Source of the DNA: Hominenteromicrobium mulieris
GTDB lineage: Bacteria; Bacillota; Clostridia; Oscillospirales; Acutalibacteraceae
Reading direction: 5' to 3' (one strand)
Length of the DNA: 64,000 nt
Assembly (NCBI RefSeq): GCF_020687165.1
Contig: NZ_JAJEQC010000002.1
Shown here in pieces: positions 61,271-64,000 of the stretch (position 1 is the first letter of the stretch; each line of letters opens with the position of its first letter). The notes under the pieces were generated by a model. The model was not told the origin of the DNA. It was given only the letters and a program-made list of their open reading frames with translations, and made no database searches. The translations under genes were made by a program, and so were the position numbers.

Positions 61271-62269
61271 TCAGTGTTCGTCCAAGACTTTTTCTTCCGG
61301 TTCGGCTTTGAGATGAGTTTCGATGAGGAAACGGGGGCGCTGCTTGACTTCGCTGTAAATTTTGCCGATGTAGCCGCCGACGACGCCGAGGCAGAGCATT
61401 TGCAGACCGCCGAGCAGCCAGATGGACGCGACGATGGCTGTCCAGCCCGCGACGGTGACGCCGCACAGGTGCGAGATGAGCGCGTACAGGAGGCCGAAGA
61501 TGCTGAGGACGGAGATGAGGATGCCGAGGTTGGAGATGAGCTTTAAGGGCTTTACGCTGAACGACGTGATGCCGTCGAGCGCGAAGGAGATCATCTTTTT
61601 TAAGGGGTATTTGGATTCGCCCGCGAAACGCTCGGCGCGGTCGTAATAGACATAGTCGCTTTTAAAGCCGATGAGCGGCACGATGCCGCGCAGAAACAGG
61701 TTGACTTCCTTATACTCGGAAAGGCCCTCGAGCGCGCGACGGCTCATCAGGCGGTAATCGGCATGATTGAAGACGACGTCTACGCCGAGAATCTTCATGA
61801 ATTTATAAAAGCCCTCTGCGGTGGTGCGCTTGAAGAACGTATCGGTCTCGCGCTTGTTGCGCACGCCGTAGACGACGTCGCAGCCCTCCATATATTTTTC
61901 GACGAAGCGGTCGATGACGTTAATGTCATCCTGCAGGTCGGCATCCATGCTGATGGCGCAGTCGCACAGCGGCATGGCGGTCATGAGGCCGGCGAGCAGG
62001 GCGTTTTGGTGGCCGCGGTTGTGCGCGAGCTTTACGCCGTCCACATAGGGAATAGCTTCAGCATATTCGGAGATAATCGCCCAGGTTTTATCCTTGCTGC
62101 CGTCATCGACATAGAGAATGCGGCTTTCGGGATCGACCTGCTCGGCGCGGATCATGGTATGCATTTTTTCGGTCAGACGCTTGGTGGTCTCCGGCAGCAC
62201 GGCTTCCTCGTTGTAGCAAGGAATGACGAGGTACAAGACCGGAATATTACGTTCAGTCGTCATTATCAA
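61271..62269 (-). CDS. GT2 polyprenyl-phosphate glycosyltransferase (GtrB/DPM1-like)
   Basis: 332 residues. GT-A domain: LYLVIPCYNEEAVLPETTKRL, ILYVDDGSKDKTWAII, AHNRGHQNALLAGL and CAISMDADLQDDINVID (DxD-type). Two C-terminal membrane helices (LISNLGILISVLSIFGLLYALI and WTAIVASIWLLGGLQMLCLGVVGGYIGKIY) are typical of GtrB. Makes undecaprenyl-phosphate-sugar, the donor for GT-C enzymes such as its neighbours. Overlaps the YfhO gene by 17 bp. Confidence 0.92.
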   Translation of the reverse strand: MIMTTERNIPVLYLVIPCYNEEAVLPETTKRLTEKMHTMIRAEQVDPESRILYVDDGSKDKTWAIISEYAEAIPYVDGVKLAHNRGHQNALLAGLMTAMPLCDCAISMDADLQDDINVIDRFVEKYMEGCDVVYGVRNKRETDTFFKRTTAEGFYKFMKILGVDVVFNHADYRLMSRRALEGLSEYKEVNLFLRGIVPLIGFKSDYVYYDRAERFAGESKYPLKKMISFALDGITSFSVKPLKLISNLGILISVLSIFGLLYALISHLCGVTVAGWTAIVASIWLLGGLQMLCLGVVGGYIGKIYSEVKQRPRFLIETHLKAEPEEKVLDEH

Positions 62270-64000
62270 AACCTTCTTTCTTTTCCAAAGCGCGGTCGGT
62301 TTGACTGCGCGGTTTTACGTGAATAATCCCGCTGTTTTCAAAATGCGCGCCGTGCTTTTTTGCATAGTGGGAGAGCGGGCGCAACACCATATTGTGGCGG
62401 GCGAGCGGCACGGGGACTTCTTTGAAGATCGTGCGCATGAGTACCATATAAAGTGCGAACAGAAGCACGCACACGACGGTGATTGCCATGCCGAGGAACA
62501 GGCCGGGCGTGCGGTATTTGAACTCGATCTTGACATTGGTGCCGGCGTTGACGCGGATGGCCATGAAGCCGACGTTCACCTTTTCGATATCGACCTTTTC
62601 GCCGTTGACGTAGGCCGACCAGCCGTTTTCATACGGGATGCTGAAGAACACGGGCACGTCGCGGCTTGCTGTAATGGTGGCGTTAAAGCCGGTATTTGTG
62701 TATTCAAAGGTATCGCAGGTGAGCTTTGCGCGGTTTTCGCAATCGGTTTTGTAGGTTTCCTTGGTGTAGGAGAGTTCGCTTGTATCGAGCGGAGAAAGCA
62801 TATCGCCCCATTTTGAAACCTGCTTATCGGTGAGGACGATGCCCTTGAGCATCAAAAGCTCGCGGTAGCTTTCGCTTGTGTTTTCGTAGTCTTTTTCGGT
62901 GACATAGCTGTCGTAGGTGAAGCCCATGGGAATGTAATGTTCGTTTTCCCAAATGTCAAAGCCGTTTGTGTTGCCGTAGTACATCCAGCCCGGCATGGCG
63001 GGGTCGGCGTAGTCTTCGCCGGCGAAATACTCGGTATCGTGATCGTCGTCAAAAAGATACTTGACGCTTGTCAGTCCGCGCAGGCCGTAGTGAGTGGTAT
63101 CCGGGCGGGAAGCGACATCGCGCTGCACGCCGATGGAATCGTAGAACTCCATGAGCGAGCCGGGGACGATGCTGTGGAACGCCTGAATGGACTGTACTTC
63201 CCAGAACATGGCGGAGTTATCGAGGCTTTCGTAGAAATCCGTACGGACGTTGTCGTCGCGCAGATCGTCTATGGCGACATCCGCGCCGCCGTTTAAGGCG
63301 TAGGGGATGATGTGGTCATAGGTGTAATCCGACTGTGTTTTGCCGAGCGCGATGAAGAAAACAGAATACAGCACGATGGTGATGCTGAGGCAGACGGATG
63401 CGGCGCGGTAGAACGGGCGGGAGCCGCGGTTATAAAATGCAAGAACAAAGCCGACGAGTGCAAGTGAGAGGAGCGCAATGGCGGCGTATGTCCAGAAGCG
63501 CGTGGGGTATTTTTCGAGGCCGAATGTGACATCGGTAATTTCGCCGTCCGTTTTGGTGAGTGTGGGCATGAGGCCGATGACGAGCGTCATGGCGAGCGTG
63601 ATGAGCGTTGTCCACTTTAAGGAGCGGCGCCAATCAACACGCGGGTTTTCGAGCGCCATCATGGTGGCGGCGGCCATCATGAGCGTGAGCATATAGAACC
63701 AGCGTGCGTAATACGACGCGTTCATGAGCTGGAACAAAGCATTGAGGCCGGGAATAAACGCCATGAAGAGCAGAACGCAGAGCATCTTTTTCAGCCAGTG
63801 GCGGCGCTTCAGCTGCATCCAGCCGATGACGCCGGCCATGCTGAACATGGGCAGCCATGCGCCGAGGGACGCCCATTTGGATTCGGAATCCGGGGTGAAG
63901 TTCGGGCGTGCGGGAAGATCCGGCGGGAAGAAGAGACACTGCAAAATGTGAATGTAGCGCTGGTTGCGGTCATAAAGCAGGGCGCTCCAGCCACTGATGG
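62253..64000 (-). CDS. YfhO-family membrane protein, partial (start outside the window)
   Basis: At least 582 residues; the frame stays open to the window edge (ISGWSALLYDRNQRYIHIL...). Several membrane helices are followed by a large extracellular part (ALNGGADVAIDDLRDDNVRTDFYESLDNSAMFWEVQSIQAFHSIVPGSLMEFYDSIGVQRDVASRP) and the typical ending PVFFSIPYENGWSAYVNGEKVDIEKVNVGFMAIRVNAG plus a last helix. In Bacillus and Listeria, YfhO-type proteins work with a GtrB-like enzyme in glycosylating cell-wall polymers, which fits the overlapping GT2 gene. Confidence 0.88.
   Translation of the reverse strand, partial: ISGWSALLYDRNQRYIHILQCLFFPPDLPARPNFTPDSESKWASLGAWLPMFSMAGVIGWMQLKRRHWLKKMLCVLLFMAFIPGLNALFQLMNASYYARWFYMLTLMMAAATMMALENPRVDWRRSLKWTTLITLAMTLVIGLMPTLTKTDGEITDVTFGLEKYPTRFWTYAAIALLSLALVGFVLAFYNRGSRPFYRAASVCLSITIVLYSVFFIALGKTQSDYTYDHIIPYALNGGADVAIDDLRDDNVRTDFYESLDNSAMFWEVQSIQAFHSIVPGSLMEFYDSIGVQRDVASRPDTTHYGLRGLTSVKYLFDDDHDTEYFAGEDYADPAMPGWMYYGNTNGFDIWENEHYIPMGFTYDSYVTEKDYENTSESYRELLMLKGIVLTDKQVSKWGDMLSPLDTSELSYTKETYKTDCENRAKLTCDTFEYTNTGFNATITASRDVPVFFSIPYENGWSAYVNGEKVDIEKVNVGFMAIRVNAGTNVKIEFKYRTPGLFLGMAITVVCVLLFALYMVLMRTIFKEVPVPLARHNMVLRPLSHYAKKHGAHFENSGIIHVKPRSQTDRALEKKEGFDNDD

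Overview
The window is chromosomal DNA from a low-redundancy, GC-rich (roughly 57%) gut-type Firmicute, most likely an Oscillospirales/Ruminococcaceae-like Clostridia. The evidence is a SpoIIE sporulation phosphatase, a tRNA-Trp T-box leader, GGAGG-type ribosome binding sites, a PBSX-type phage gene cluster and many plant- and mucin-glycan enzymes. No rRNA, tRNA, CRISPR array, integrase or transposase was recognised.

Layout. 1-2.1 kb: start of a GH36 alpha-galactosidase, a two-gene regulatory operon (small helical protein plus sigma-region-4-like protein) behind an SOS-type promoter, and a divergent acidic protein. 2.2-17 kb: housekeeping genes (CpXC protein, DHHW protein, T-box/aminotransferase/trpS, spoIIE, malQ, a frameshifted GH29 fucosidase, metG-tatD-radical SAM) and a pyridoxal kinase. 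18.2-28.8 kb: a compact, intact PBSX-like cluster (terminase, portal, protease, capsid, connectors, LysM, hub, spike, wedge, fibre) that lacks sheath, tube, tape-measure, lysis, replication and integration genes. 29-33 kb: response regulator, histidine kinase and HtrA protease. 33.5-42 kb: MATE exporter, a 1053-residue PMT-type glycosyltransferase, GH2 beta-galactosidase and a lipoprotein. 42.4-53.3 kb: an AraR-type regulator, manA, a PfkB kinase, Nudix, nucleoside salvage (deoD-cdd-pdp), cyclophilin, exonuclease III, pyrophosphatase, an AraC regulator and a GH51 arabinofuranosidase. 53.5-59.5 kb: L-rhamnose catabolism (rhaB-coaBC-rhaA-rhaD-fucO). 59.6-64 kb: surface-glycan membrane glycosyltransferases.

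The most interesting system links two loci about 17 kb apart. The sigma-like operon (825-1345) has a consensus sigma-A promoter (TTGACA-17-TATGAT) flanked by two LexA-type boxes (GAAC-N4-GTTC), with four GGACAT repeats at exact 10-bp spacing upstream. The phage-like cluster is preceded by six GGACAT repeats with the same 10-bp period and orientation. In both places the promoter-proximal repeat ends 50 bp before a TATG-type -10 position. This suggests that DNA damage induces the regulator, which then activates the capsid cluster. The cluster's small terminase lacks the usual N-terminal DNA-recognition domain. A gene-transfer-agent-like or otherwise domesticated particle is therefore a testable hypothesis.

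Other regulatory layers are also readable. A near-identical 16-bp operator lies at the promoters of the GH36 and GH51 genes, and half-sites lie in the promoter of the AraR-like gene. A Trp T-box precedes the aminotransferase-trpS operon. A multi-hairpin repeat family, with stems that change sequence but keep pairing, sits 3' of four genes.
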